Translations under genes and position numbers: made by a program
The notes under the pieces: model-generated
The model's database searches: none
The model's input: only the letters and a program-made list of their open reading frames with translations
Told to the model about the DNA's origin: nothing
Part shown: positions 25,286 through 33,905 of the stretch, piece by piece
Position numbering within the stretch: the first letter of the stretch is position 1
Layout of the letters: each line of letters starts with the position of its first letter
Origin: Pseudarthrobacter defluvii
Lineage (GTDB): Bacteria > Actinomycetota > Actinomycetes > Actinomycetales > Micrococcaceae
Length of the DNA stretch: 64,000 bases
NCBI RefSeq assembly: GCF_030816725.1
Contig: NZ_JAUSYG010000001.1
Span: 3,100,001-3,164,000, forward strand
Reading direction: 5' to 3'

Positions 25286-27076
25286 CTAGCGGGTGTGGTG
25301 GCTGGGCTGCAGTTCGTAGACCGGGGTCTCGAGTCCTTCCATCCGGGCCTTCAGCTGCAGTGCCAGGTAGGCGGAGTAGTGCCGGCTCTGGTGCAGGTTT
25401 CCGCCATGGATCCAGAGGTTGGGCACGTTGGTGGGCTTCCACATATTGCGCAGCTCCCCCTCCCACGGACCAGGGTCTTTTGGCGTGTCTGAGCCGTATC
25501 CCCAGCATTTGCCCACCCGGTCCGCGATTTCGGGCGAGACCAGGTCCGCCAGCCAGCCGTTCATGGAACCGTAGCCGGTGGCATAGACAATGAGGTCTGC
25601 CTCCAGTTCGGTGCCGTCGTCCATCACCACGGCGTTGCCGGTGATCTTGGCAACCTGCCCCGACTTCAGCTTCACGCGGCCGTCGATGATCAGCTGGGAG
25701 GCACCTACGTCGATGTAGTAGCCGGAGCCGCGCCGCAAATACTTCACGAACAGGCCGGACCCGTCCACGCCGAAGTCCAGGTCGAACCCCGCGGCCTCCA
25801 GCTGGGAATAGAACTCCGCATCCCGCTTGGCCATCTCCTGGTACACCGGCACCTGGGCTTCCGGCAGGATGCGCATGGGCAGCGAGGCGAACAGCAGGTC
25901 CGCCTTCTCCGTGGTGACGCCCGCTGCGAGTGCCCGCTCCGAGTACAGGTCGCCCAGCGCCAGGTCCATCAGGGATTCGCTGCGGGCAATGTGGGTGGAG
26001 GAGCGCTGGACCATGGTGACGTCGGCGCCGTGCTCCCAAAGGTCCGCGCAGATGTCGTGCGCCGAGTTGTTGGAACCGATTACCACCGCCTTCTTGCCCG
26101 TCCAGTCCCCGTCGCCCGGGTGCTGGGAGGAGTGCCGCTGCTCGCCCAGGAAGCTCTCGGCGCCGTCGAACGTGGGGATGTTCGGGTAGCCGGAGACGCC
26201 CAGGGCGAAGATGAGCTGCTTGGGCCGGAGCGTCACCGGTTCGCCGTTGCGAAGGACGCTGACCTCCCATTCCTGCGTGCCGTCGTCGTACGCTGCCTTG
26301 ACGCACTCGGTGCCGGACCAGTAGTTCAGCTCCATGATGCGGGTGTAGTGCTCCAGCCAGTCGCCGATCTTGTCCTTGGCGGCGAAGACCGGCCAGTCGT
26401 CCGGGAACTTGAGGTAGGGCAGGTGGTCGTACCAGACGGGGTCATGCAGGTGCAGGGACTTGTAGCGGTTGCGCCAGGAGTCGCCGGGGTTCTGGTTCTT
26501 TTCGACGATGATGGTGGGCACGCCCAGCCGCTTCAGCCGCGCAGCCAGGCCAATCCCGCCCTGCCCGCCGCCGATGATCACGCAGTAGGGCTGCTCCTCG
26601 TAGCCAAGACGGGCTTCCTGCTCCTCCTTGAGCTCCTTCCAGGACCGGCGGCCGCGGACGATCTCATGCGCCACGCCCTGCTCCCGGCGCGGGCCTTTCT
26701 TCTCCTCGAAGCCTTTGAGTTCCTGCATGGTGGTCAGCAGCGTCCAGCACTTGCCGTTGCGGAGCCGGAGGTGGCCGTAGCCACGGGCGGCGCCGGTCTC
26801 GAACGTGATCCAGGCTTCCACGTTCTCCGCGTCCCCGGTGGCGTCCTCCGAGAGTGCCCAGTTGGCGGGCTGGATCCGGTACAGGGTGGCCTCAAGCATG
26901 CGGCGGATGTCCGCCGCGCCTTCGAGGGTTTTGAGGTTCCAGGTGAACGCCACGAAGTCCCGCCAGAAGGCGCCGTCCTCGAAGAGTTCCAGCGCGGCAT
27001 CCACGTCGCGCCGCTGCAGCGCCTGATCCAAGCCGGAAAGCCAGGCCTGGGCGGCAGCGGTGGGTGTTTGGGTCAT
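25286..27076 (-). CDS. Flavin-containing monooxygenase with N-terminal SnoaL-like domain
   Basis: 596 residues. Residues 8-120 look like a SnoaL/NTF2-like domain; the FAD Rossmann motif (IIGGGQGGIG) is at 168-176, and a second dinucleotide motif (VIGSNNSAHD) near 340, as in class B flavin monooxygenases. The segment LIVYATGYGS is the late FAD/NADPH-linker motif. Substrate unknown; ketone or amine oxidation is plausible. ATG 27076 is taken because AAAGGAG lies 5 bases upstream; GTG 27082 overlaps that site. Leads a two-gene operon with the dehydrogenase, opposite a GAF regulator. Confidence 0.82.
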   Translation of the reverse strand: MTQTPTAAAQAWLSGLDQALQRRDVDAALELFEDGAFWRDFVAFTWNLKTLEGAADIRRMLEATLYRIQPANWALSEDATGDAENVEAWITFETGAARGYGHLRLRNGKCWTLLTTMQELKGFEEKKGPRREQGVAHEIVRGRRSWKELKEEQEARLGYEEQPYCVIIGGGQGGIGLAARLKRLGVPTIIVEKNQNPGDSWRNRYKSLHLHDPVWYDHLPYLKFPDDWPVFAAKDKIGDWLEHYTRIMELNYWSGTECVKAAYDDGTQEWEVSVLRNGEPVTLRPKQLIFALGVSGYPNIPTFDGAESFLGEQRHSSQHPGDGDWTGKKAVVIGSNNSAHDICADLWEHGADVTMVQRSSTHIARSESLMDLALGDLYSERALAAGVTTEKADLLFASLPMRILPEAQVPVYQEMAKRDAEFYSQLEAAGFDLDFGVDGSGLFVKYLRRGSGYYIDVGASQLIIDGRVKLKSGQVAKITGNAVVMDDGTELEADLIVYATGYGSMNGWLADLVSPEIADRVGKCWGYGSDTPKDPGPWEGELRNMWKPTNVPNLWIHGGNLHQSRHYSAYLALQLKARMEGLETPVYELQPSHHTR

Positions 27077-27164
27077 CTCCACTCCTTTGTGCTGTTCCTT
27101 GGGCTCCGCCTGCCCGATATGCTGGGGCGGGCGTGAGCTGCATCACCAGTTGAACCCGGCGGGG

Positions 27165-27180
27165 GTAACAGGGGCGTTAC
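27165..27180. promoter_or_regulatory. Inverted repeat between the monooxygenase and its GAF regulator
   Basis: GTAAC-AGGGGC-GTTAC, arms at 27165-27169 and 27176-27180, in the 141-base divergent region. Candidate binding site for the GAF regulator encoded at 27218; 5-bp arms make this a modest call. Confidence 0.35.
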
Positions 27181-27217
27181 ACGGATCCGGCAACGGCGCC
27201 GGCTGCGAGGAGGAACA

Positions 27218-28507
27218 GTGGACCACGGCCTGAGGTTTTCGGACCCGGCAACGTATGCGCGGACTCTGCGCCGCGCGCATGAGCTGGTGATTTCCGGAAT
27301 TCCGAGGCCAGAAATTCCCACCCGCCTGGTGGATTCGTGGCACCGTTCCATGGCTTTGGGCATCAGCCCGGACCAGCACAGCCCCCGGCACCTGCACGAG
27401 GTGTCCGAGGTACTGGAACTGCGGCAAGAGCACCGGCTGCAGCAGGTGATGCCCGCGCTCAACGATCTTTTGGCGGACGATTCCCGGACAGGCCGCCACC
27501 TGCTGGTACTCACCGATGCCAGCGGCGAGATCCTCTGGCGGGTGGGCAGCCGCGCCGTCCTCCGCCGGGCCGACCAGTTGGAGTTCCTGGAGGGTGCCGA
27601 CTGGTCCGAGGCCGGGATCGGCACCAACGCCATCAGCGAGGTTTTGGTCACCGGCGCTCCCGTGCAGCTGTTCTCCGCCGAGCACCTGGTCCGCACGCAC
27701 CACGAGTGGGCCTGCACGGCAGCGCCCATCACGGACCCGGCCACCGGCCGCGTGCTCGGGGTGCTTGACGTGTCCGGGCCGCTCGACACCCTCAGCGCGG
27801 ACACTTTGCGCATGGTCCGCTGCGCCGTGCGGGTGGCGGAGGCTTTGCTGGGAACGTCCGACGGCGGCAGTTCTGTAGGTGCTTCGCCTTCCGTCCGCGG
27901 GTCCCGGCAGGCGGCACCTCCTGCTGGGCGTCCGGCTGCCGCCGTGGAGCGACTGGAACTGCTCGGCGAGAAACCGGCGGCCGTGTTTGCCAACGGAGGC
28001 CGCACTCCCCTGACGCTGCGCCGGGCGGAGATTCTGGCGCTGCTGGACTCCCGGTCCCAGGGCTGGTCAGCCGAGGAGTTGGCGTACGAACTTCATGGCG
28101 ATGCGGGAACGCCGCAGGCCATCCGGACCGAGATGTTCCGGGTGCGGTCCATGCTGGGCGCTGCCGTGGAGTCCAATCCGTACCGGTTTGCTCCAGGGCT
28201 GGCCGCACGCTCCGATGCGGGACAGGTGCTGCGGCTGCTGCGTGAGGGCCGGGTTGCTGAAGCGCTGGAGGCATACCGGGCTCCCCTGCTCAGCCGGTCC
28301 GGCACGCTGGCCGTCCAGTTGCTCCGGGACCAGCTGGACACGGCCGTTGCATCGGCGGTGCGGGTCTGTGGGGACGCCCCACTGCTGGTGCGGTGGCTTT
28401 CCACGGATATGGGGTCCGGCGACTCGCGGGCGGTCGACGCGCTGGGACGGCTGGTGGGCCGCGGCGATCCGCGGTACGTGGCGTTCCGGGCGTCCATCAG
28501 GGCCTGA
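27218..28507 (+). CDS. AcoR-like GAF regulator lacking the sigma54 AAA+ module
   Basis: 429 residues. The first 210 match the N-terminal GAF region of AcoR-type activators (VDSWHRSMALGISP, ADWSEAGIGTNAISE, HHEWACTAAPI). No AAA+ domain, GAFTGA loop or Fis-type helix follows; instead, residues about 240-330 look like a winged-helix segment (LTLRRAEILALLDSR, AEELAYELHG) with a helical tail. So it probably acts on ordinary sigma70 promoters. GTG 27218 has GAGGAGGA 5-6 bases upstream. Divergent from the monooxygenase-dehydrogenase operon, its likely target. Confidence 0.78.
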   Translation: MDHGLRFSDPATYARTLRRAHELVISGIPRPEIPTRLVDSWHRSMALGISPDQHSPRHLHEVSEVLELRQEHRLQQVMPALNDLLADDSRTGRHLLVLTDASGEILWRVGSRAVLRRADQLEFLEGADWSEAGIGTNAISEVLVTGAPVQLFSAEHLVRTHHEWACTAAPITDPATGRVLGVLDVSGPLDTLSADTLRMVRCAVRVAEALLGTSDGGSSVGASPSVRGSRQAAPPAGRPAAAVERLELLGEKPAAVFANGGRTPLTLRRAEILALLDSRSQGWSAEELAYELHGDAGTPQAIRTEMFRVRSMLGAAVESNPYRFAPGLAARSDAGQVLRLLREGRVAEALEAYRAPLLSRSGTLAVQLLRDQLDTAVASAVRVCGDAPLLVRWLSTDMGSGDSRAVDALGRLVGRGDPRYVAFRASIRA

Positions 28508-28517
28508 ACCCGGGTGG

Positions 28518-29300
28518 TCACCAGACAGTGTCGCCGCGCAGCACCGCGTCGCTGCCACCGTCAACATAGACAATTTGCCCGCACAGGTGGGTGTTCTCCA
28601 CGCTGTTGAGCCAGGCCAGCAGGCGGGCCACCACAATCGGCTCCGCGATGCCGTTCAGGGGCATGGGGACAACTTTGAGCAGCGACTCCCGCTCCTGTTC
28701 CGTGTCGATCAGGTCGGCCGTCATCGGGGTGGCGATGACGCCGGGTGCCACTGCGTTCAGCGGGATTCCGGCCCCGGCCCACTCCGCGGTGGCTGCCTGG
28801 CGGCGCACCCATCGCGAGAGTGCCAGCTTCGTGGAGGCATAGATGAGGCCGCCGGTGGTGGCGGGTTCCTTGGCCAGGACCTTTGCCCGGTCCAAGGCTC
28901 CCGGTTCGTCGCCTGCCGCCAGCAACGCTACAAGTTCACCGTCGGTGGCCATCAGGGCCGCCATGGACGAGACCACGACTGCGCGCGGGGCGTCCGATTC
29001 CTTCAGCAGCGGCCGCAGCCCCTCCACGGAAGCAACGGCGCCGAAGAAGTTGACGGCCACCGTGGCAGGAGCCGGGAGGGCGAGCCCCGCCACGGCATAT
29101 ATGGCATCGATCCGGCCGCCGCTGACCTTCCGAACAGCGTCAACCAAGGCCTCGCGTCCGTCCGCGCTGGAGAGGTCGGCAATCACCTCGGCATCGCGGA
29201 GGTCCACGCCGACCACGCGCTCACCCCGCTGTTCGAGGAGCTCCTTGGTTGCCTTGCCGATGCCGGAGGCGGCGCCGGTGATGACGGAGGTGCGGGGCAT
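28518..29300 (-). CDS. SDR-family oxidoreductase (3-alpha-hydroxysteroid-dehydrogenase-like)
   Basis: 260 residues. NAD(P) motif TGAASGIG near residue 8, catalytic Ser in VVSSMAALMA, active-site YASTK, and the late APGVIATPMT segment. It has the long insertion (LVALLAAGDEPG) typical of 3-alpha-hydroxysteroid/carbonyl reductase-like SDRs. ATG 29300 follows AAGAAGG. Ends 10 bases from the GAF regulator's stop (convergent). Substrate not predictable. Confidence 0.83.
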   Translation of the reverse strand: MPRTSVITGAASGIGKATKELLEQRGERVVGVDLRDAEVIADLSSADGREALVDAVRKVSGGRIDAIYAVAGLALPAPATVAVNFFGAVASVEGLRPLLKESDAPRAVVVSSMAALMATDGELVALLAAGDEPGALDRAKVLAKEPATTGGLIYASTKLALSRWVRRQAATAEWAGAGIPLNAVAPGVIATPMTADLIDTEQERESLLKVVPMPLNGIAEPIVVARLLAWLNSVENTHLCGQIVYVDGGSDAVLRGDTVW

Positions 29301-29416
29301 GATGCCTTCTTCTGGTTGTTGAACAGGTCCGGCGCCAACTCTTCCCCTCCGCACGGTACGTGGCCAGAGTCCAAAGACCCGGGGCAGGCCCTCTATTCGA
29401 CGAACCTTGTCACGCC

Positions 29417-29434
29417 GTTAACCAACCATTCATG
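29417..29434 (+). promoter_or_regulatory. PHO-box-like direct repeat upstream of phoD
   Basis: GTTAACC (29417-29423) and ATTCATG (29428-29434) are spaced 11 bases start to start, as in actinobacterial PhoP boxes built on GTTCACC. First unit 6 of 7, second 4 of 7. It sits 36 bases before the phosphatase gene, so position supports it more than sequence. Confidence 0.35.
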
Positions 29435-29469
29435 TCTCCCTCGGAACCTGTACAACGGCTGGAAATAGC

Positions 29470-31068
29470 GTGAAAGCCATGGACAACATCTCCCGCAGAA
29501 CCCTCATCTCCGCCGGCATCGGGGCCGGCCTGGTCGCCGCACTGCCCAGTGCCGCCGTCGCCGTTTCAACAGCGGACGACGCCGGCCTCGGCACCGATCC
29601 CTTTATGCTCGGCATCGCATCGGGCGAGCCCTGGCCGGACGGCTTCGTCCTCTGGACCCGCCTGGCCCTGGACCCGGTGGCGGAGGACGGGCTGGGCGGG
29701 ATGCCGTCCCGCCCCGTGGCCGTGCAGTGGGAGGTGGCCGAGGACGAAGGCATGCGGAAGGTGGTGGCCCGCGGCGTGGAACAGGCCCGGGCCGAGACCG
29801 CGCACTCGGTGCACGTGGAGCTGCGCGGCCTGAGGGCGGGCCGGGAGTACTTCTACCGGTTCCGCGCCGGCAGGCACCTGAGCCCGGTGGGGCGCACGCT
29901 CACCAGTCCGGCCCTGCACGAGACGCCCGCCGCGCTGGCGATGGCGTTCGCCAGCTGCGCCCAGTATGAGCACGGCTACTTCACCGCGTACCGGCGCCTG
30001 GCGGAGGACCACCCGGATCTGGTGCTGCACCTGGGCGACTACCTGTACGAATACAAGAAGGACAGCTATGTGATCGGCGGCGGGAACCCGCGCGACCACG
30101 AGGGCCTGGAGACCGTCACGCTGCAGACCTACCGGCAGCGGCACGCCCAGTACAAGGCCGACGCCGACCTCCAGGCCGCGCACGCGATGGCACCCTGGGC
30201 CGTGGTGTGGGATGACCACGAGGTGGACAACAACTGGGCGGACGAGGTTCCGGAGAACAGCGACGCCAGCCAGCTGAACGACAGTGTTGAGCACTTCCGG
30301 CAGCGCCGCGCCGCCGCGTTCCAGGCGTACTACGAGAACATGCCGCTGCGCCCGTCCTCCTTGCCGGCCGGGCCTGACATGAAGATCTACCGGAAGATCC
30401 AGTGGGGCCAACTGGCCAACTTCCACATGATGGATACGCGGCAGTACCGCGACGACCAGCTCGCCGGCGACGGCTGGAAGAAGAACGTGGCCGGGCGCCT
30501 GGCGGAGGACCGCACCATCACCGGCGCCGAGCAGGAAAAGTGGCTGCTGGACGGCTTCCGCAACTCCAGCCAGCGGTGGGACATCCTGGGCCAGCAGGTC
30601 TTCTTCGCCGAGCGCGACCGCAATAAGGCGCCGGACATCGACGATGTTTCCATGGACGGCTGGGACGGCTACGCGGCCTCCCGCCGCCGCATCACCCAAG
30701 GCTGGGTGGACGCGAACGTGCGGAACGCCGTCGTGCTCACCGGTGATGTGCACCGGCACTGGGCCAACGACGTGAAGGTGGACTACAAGGACGCGGCCTC
30801 CCCCGTGGTGGGCTCCGAGCTGGTGTGCACCTCGATCACGTCCACCGGCGACGGCACGGGCTCCACCACGGACGCCACCATGGCCTGGAACCCGCACCTG
30901 AAGTTCTACAACGACAACCGCGGGTACGTGAACACGCGCATCACCAGGGACGCCATGACGGCCGACTTCCGGGTGCTGGACCATGTCACGACGCCGGGCG
31001 CGCCCGTTTCCACCAAGGCCTCCTTCGAAATCCACGACGGCGTCCCGGGGCTTCAGGTGCGCGCCTGA
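29470..31068 (+). CDS. phoD: Alkaline phosphatase D, Tat-exported
   Basis: 532 residues. The N terminus carries a twin-arginine signal (SRRTLI) followed by a hydrophobic stretch ending near AVA, so it is exported folded. PhoD N-terminal beta domain about 45-145, then the metallophosphatase core: CAQYEHGYF, HLGDYLYEY, WDDHEVDNNW and LTGDVHRHW carry the metal ligands. It would release phosphate from phosphodiesters or monoesters outside the membrane. GTG 29470 is used; ATG 29479 is also possible. A PHO-box-like repeat lies upstream. Confidence 0.92.
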   Translation: MKAMDNISRRTLISAGIGAGLVAALPSAAVAVSTADDAGLGTDPFMLGIASGEPWPDGFVLWTRLALDPVAEDGLGGMPSRPVAVQWEVAEDEGMRKVVARGVEQARAETAHSVHVELRGLRAGREYFYRFRAGRHLSPVGRTLTSPALHETPAALAMAFASCAQYEHGYFTAYRRLAEDHPDLVLHLGDYLYEYKKDSYVIGGGNPRDHEGLETVTLQTYRQRHAQYKADADLQAAHAMAPWAVVWDDHEVDNNWADEVPENSDASQLNDSVEHFRQRRAAAFQAYYENMPLRPSSLPAGPDMKIYRKIQWGQLANFHMMDTRQYRDDQLAGDGWKKNVAGRLAEDRTITGAEQEKWLLDGFRNSSQRWDILGQQVFFAERDRNKAPDIDDVSMDGWDGYAASRRRITQGWVDANVRNAVVLTGDVHRHWANDVKVDYKDAASPVVGSELVCTSITSTGDGTGSTTDATMAWNPHLKFYNDNRGYVNTRITRDAMTADFRVLDHVTTPGAPVSTKASFEIHDGVPGLQVRA

Positions 31069-31565
31069 CCTTGGTGCCTAACGCGTTTGCGTCATTTATC
31101 GGCGGTGGCCGATGCAGTCCCCCCTGAGTTTGCGGGGTTCTGCATTCCCCCTGAAGCCGAAAGTTACGCAGACGCGTCGATGCTGGCCCGGCGGGACCTT
31201 CGGCACTTTTGGTGCCGGCGGTCCCGTGGCACTTTGGCGGCATGTCCGGACGGCTACTTTTCAGGCAAGCGGTGCGCCGGAGGCGGTGGCAGCTCCTGGC
31301 GGTGTCGCTCTGCGCGCAGATAATGGCCTATCTCCTGTGGCGCCCCGCCATGCTGCGCAGATGGGGATCTACCGGGCAGGGTACCGTGGCCCGGGCTACC
31401 TCAGTGCCGCCGTCCGCGGCGCCGGTCCGGACGCTCCGGCAGTAACCCGGGCCCTGGCCTTCACCCTTCAAAAGGTGCCGGGCGCGGTGACGCTGGCACG
31501 CGGCGTCGACCTTTTCATCGGCGACCCGCTGCACCACTACATGGAGGTGGGCGTACTTCGCGGGA
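31069..31565. other. Region between phoD and the epoxide-hydrolase-like gene
   Basis: About 500 bases with no confidently coding gene. A hairpin at 31193-31225 (GGGACC/GGTCCC enclosing GGCAC/GTGCC) may terminate phoD transcription, though no T-run follows. A frame starting ATG 31242 holds one possible membrane segment and ends at 31445; another at 31361-31588 is listed separately. The two overlap out of frame, as a broken gene would. Confidence 0.4.
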
Positions 31566-31588
31566 TCAAGCGGCGCGCGGAGTCCTGA
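31361..31588 (+). CDS. Possible small protein
   Basis: 75 residues, MGIYRAGY at the start and VGVLRGIKRRAES at the end, overlapping the stop region of the convergent hydrolase. No clear ribosome site and no recognised family. The upstream overlapping frame (31242-31445) could be its displaced N-terminal half if a frameshift exists near 31350. Weakly supported. Confidence 0.25.
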   Translation: MGIYRAGYRGPGYLSAAVRGAGPDAPAVTRALAFTLQKVPGAVTLARGVDLFIGDPLHHYMEVGVLRGIKRRAES

Positions 31589-32456
31589 AGAACTCCAGGG
31601 TTTTGCCTGCTACGAGTTCGGGCTGATGGTCGGCAATGAAGTGCCCTTCGCCCTGGACGATCTCCGTGGTGATGTTGCCGCCACGGCCCCGGCGGTGGCC
31701 CATCTGCTGCAAGGTGGCCGAGGGTTCTTTGGCCCCAATCAGTGCAAGGGTGGGCACCGGGAAGTCTCGCCTGGCGTACCTTCCGAAGATGATCCCCATG
31801 AAGGCCGGGAGGATGGTTCCGCGGTAAAGGGCGGACCCGGCGTGAGACCTTCGGGGCTGTGCCGCAAGGGAGTTGTAGAGCTTCATATCCTCCTCGGACA
31901 CTCCCCCGTCGGGCTCGAAGGCGGTGAACAGGTGCCGCACCACCTTCCTGTTGTGCTGGATCCGTGGGCCGATGACCGGGGCGGCGAGAGCGAAGGCATG
32001 CCAGAGTTTTGGGAAGACGGGGACCAACTTGGCATTGGGCCTGATGTGCACATCCGGGGCGCCCGTGATGACCAGCGCCTCCACTGAGCCAGGCCGCTGG
32101 ATGGCGAGAAGCTGGCCCACGATGGCGCCCCAGTCGTGGGTGAGGAAGCGCGCCCGGGTGATGCCGAGCTTCGCCATGAGTTCAAGAATGTCCGCCACCA
32201 GGGAGCCTGCCGTATACCCCCTGGCCGGGGCATCGCTCCAACCGAAGCCGCGGTGGTCCGGGGCGATCACCCAGTAATGCTCCGCCAGGCGGGGAATAAC
32301 TCCGTGCCACTCCCACCAGTTCTGCGGGAAGCCGTGGAGGAGAATCAGGGGTTCCCCGCTGCCCGCCTCGGCTATGTGCATTCTGATCCCGCGGACGTCG
32401 AGCCACCGGTGGGTGACGCCCTCGAGCTCCGGCATCTTGGCATCTTCGCCTTCCAT
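31566..32456 (-). CDS. Epoxide hydrolase/haloalkane-dehalogenase-like alpha/beta hydrolase
   Basis: 296 residues. HGFPQ oxyanion motif (41-45), Asp nucleophile D108 in HDWGA, and a late GEGHFIADHQPE histidine. An Asp rather than Ser nucleophile places it with epoxide hydrolases and dehalogenases; the HGFPQ and YNSLAAQPRR context favours epoxide hydrolase. ATG 32456 lacks a good ribosome site; ATG 32435 is an alternative. Substrate unknown. Confidence 0.8.
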   Translation of the reverse strand: MEGEDAKMPELEGVTHRWLDVRGIRMHIAEAGSGEPLILLHGFPQNWWEWHGVIPRLAEHYWVIAPDHRGFGWSDAPARGYTAGSLVADILELMAKLGITRARFLTHDWGAIVGQLLAIQRPGSVEALVITGAPDVHIRPNAKLVPVFPKLWHAFALAAPVIGPRIQHNRKVVRHLFTAFEPDGGVSEEDMKLYNSLAAQPRRSHAGSALYRGTILPAFMGIIFGRYARRDFPVPTLALIGAKEPSATLQQMGHRRGRGGNITTEIVQGEGHFIADHQPELVAGKTLEFFRTPRAA

Positions 32457-32495
32457 GGATCAACTCTACTACTTAAGTAGTACCTGCAGAAGCGC

Positions 32496-33764
32496 CTACC
32501 GGACAGCCCTGTCGGCGTTCACCCGCCCGTACGCCCAGTACGTCCCGGTGCCGGCAACCTCGTCCGCCGTGGTTTCCACGTCTGACCTGATGTCGCTGTT
32601 CGTGGCGCCGGGATGCGAGCTCCAGGCGAGCGCGGCGGCAGCGGCGACGATAGCTGAGGACATGGAGCTCCCATTGCCCACGTCATACCCCTGCGAGCGC
32701 TTGTTCTGGGTGGCCAGGACGAACGAATGGTTGGGGAAGGTGGAGTAGACATTGACGCCGGGCGCCGCGATGTCCACCCAGCTGGCGCCGTAGGTGGAGA
32801 ACGGGGCCTTGGCGTCGTTGTTGTCGGTGGCCCCGACGGCGATGACGTGGGTGTAGGCGCCGGGGTAGATCTTGGTCTGGTTGCCGCCGTTGCCCGCAGC
32901 GGCCACCAGCACCACGCCCTTGTTCCAGGCGTTGTTGACGGCGGTTTCCAGAGTCCGCGACGCCCGCACGCCCAGGCTCATGTTGATCACCTTGGCGCCG
33001 TTGCTGACCGCCCAGTTGATGCCGTTGGCAAGGGCGGAGCTGGAGCCGACGCCGTTGTCGTCCAGGACCTTGCCCGCCAAAATCGTGCAGCCCGGGCAGA
33101 CCCCGGCCACCCCGACGGTGTTGTTCACCGTGGCAGCGACATTGCCGGCAACGTGGGTGCCGTGGCCGTAGTAGTCCTCGGCCACGGGGTCGCCGGCTTT
33201 GGTGGCCGAGCCGCTGAAGTTGGCGCGGGCCACCACCTTTGGCGCGATGTCCGGGTTGTCGCTGGCGACGCCGGAATCAAGCACTGCGACTTTGATCCCG
33301 TTGCCGGTGGTGGTGTTCCAGGCTTCGACCGCGTCCACATCCGCGTCCGGCGTACCGGCAGGGATCGTGAGGTCACCGGCGGTGTTGGTGAAGGGCTGGC
33401 CGTTGTTTTGGAGGGCGTACTGGCGCGGGAAGTACTGGTCGGAGGACGTGGCCCCCACGGGCTGGTCCGCTTCGGCGTAGTCGACGGCGGGATCCCGGCT
33501 GAGCGCGTCGATGAGCCGGCCTTGGCTGCCGGCGGGCACGCTGACCAGCCTGGCGCCGGTGCTTCCGACGTCGGCGCCGTTCTCCAGGCCATGCCGGCGC
33601 AGGGTGCCGGCGGCAGCACCGTCGTCGTATAACTTGACGAGGATGTGTGCTGATGACGCTGGGGCAACGGCCGCCGCGTTGGCGGGAAGGGCAAGCGGGA
33701 CAGGGCCGAGCATCATGAGGGCTGCCGCGAGCCCGGCGGTGAAGAGTTTTCTCATGCGGGCCAT
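32496..33764 (-). CDS. Secreted subtilisin-like serine protease (S8)
   Basis: 422 residues: signal peptide (about 1-31, ending ANA), an inhibitor-I9-like prodomain (about 38-105, ending DYAEADQP), and a subtilase catalytic domain. Catalytic Asp163 (AVLDSG), His201 (GHGTHVAG) and Ser367 (GNGSSMSSA), with the oxyanion Asn in AAAGNGG. The Ser motif lacks the usual Thr and Pro of GTSMAxP. ATG 33764 is used; ATG 33755 would remove three residues. An extracellular protease, probably self-processed. Confidence 0.88.
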   Translation of the reverse strand: MARMRKLFTAGLAAALMMLGPVPLALPANAAAVAPASSAHILVKLYDDGAAAGTLRRHGLENGADVGSTGARLVSVPAGSQGRLIDALSRDPAVDYAEADQPVGATSSDQYFPRQYALQNNGQPFTNTAGDLTIPAGTPDADVDAVEAWNTTTGNGIKVAVLDSGVASDNPDIAPKVVARANFSGSATKAGDPVAEDYYGHGTHVAGNVAATVNNTVGVAGVCPGCTILAGKVLDDNGVGSSSALANGINWAVSNGAKVINMSLGVRASRTLETAVNNAWNKGVVLVAAAGNGGNQTKIYPGAYTHVIAVGATDNNDAKAPFSTYGASWVDIAAPGVNVYSTFPNHSFVLATQNKRSQGYDVGNGSSMSSAIVAAAAALAWSSHPGATNSDIRSDVETTADEVAGTGTYWAYGRVNADRAVR

Positions 33765-33905
33765 CTTTGCCCCGGATGCCCGGACCCGGTAGGGGCAGGA
33801 GGCCCCAAAGTGCCCCGATGCACCGTACTCAACGCTCCTGGGCACAGCGATTCCCGCCAGCGGGAGCCCTGGTCCCGCAGCCCCGGCCGAATCTACACTT
33901 GCGGG

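Noticed and set aside
29566..31035. Long open frame antisense to phoD
   Set aside because: His/Val/Gly-rich shadow with no domain; phoD carries complete metal-site motifs.
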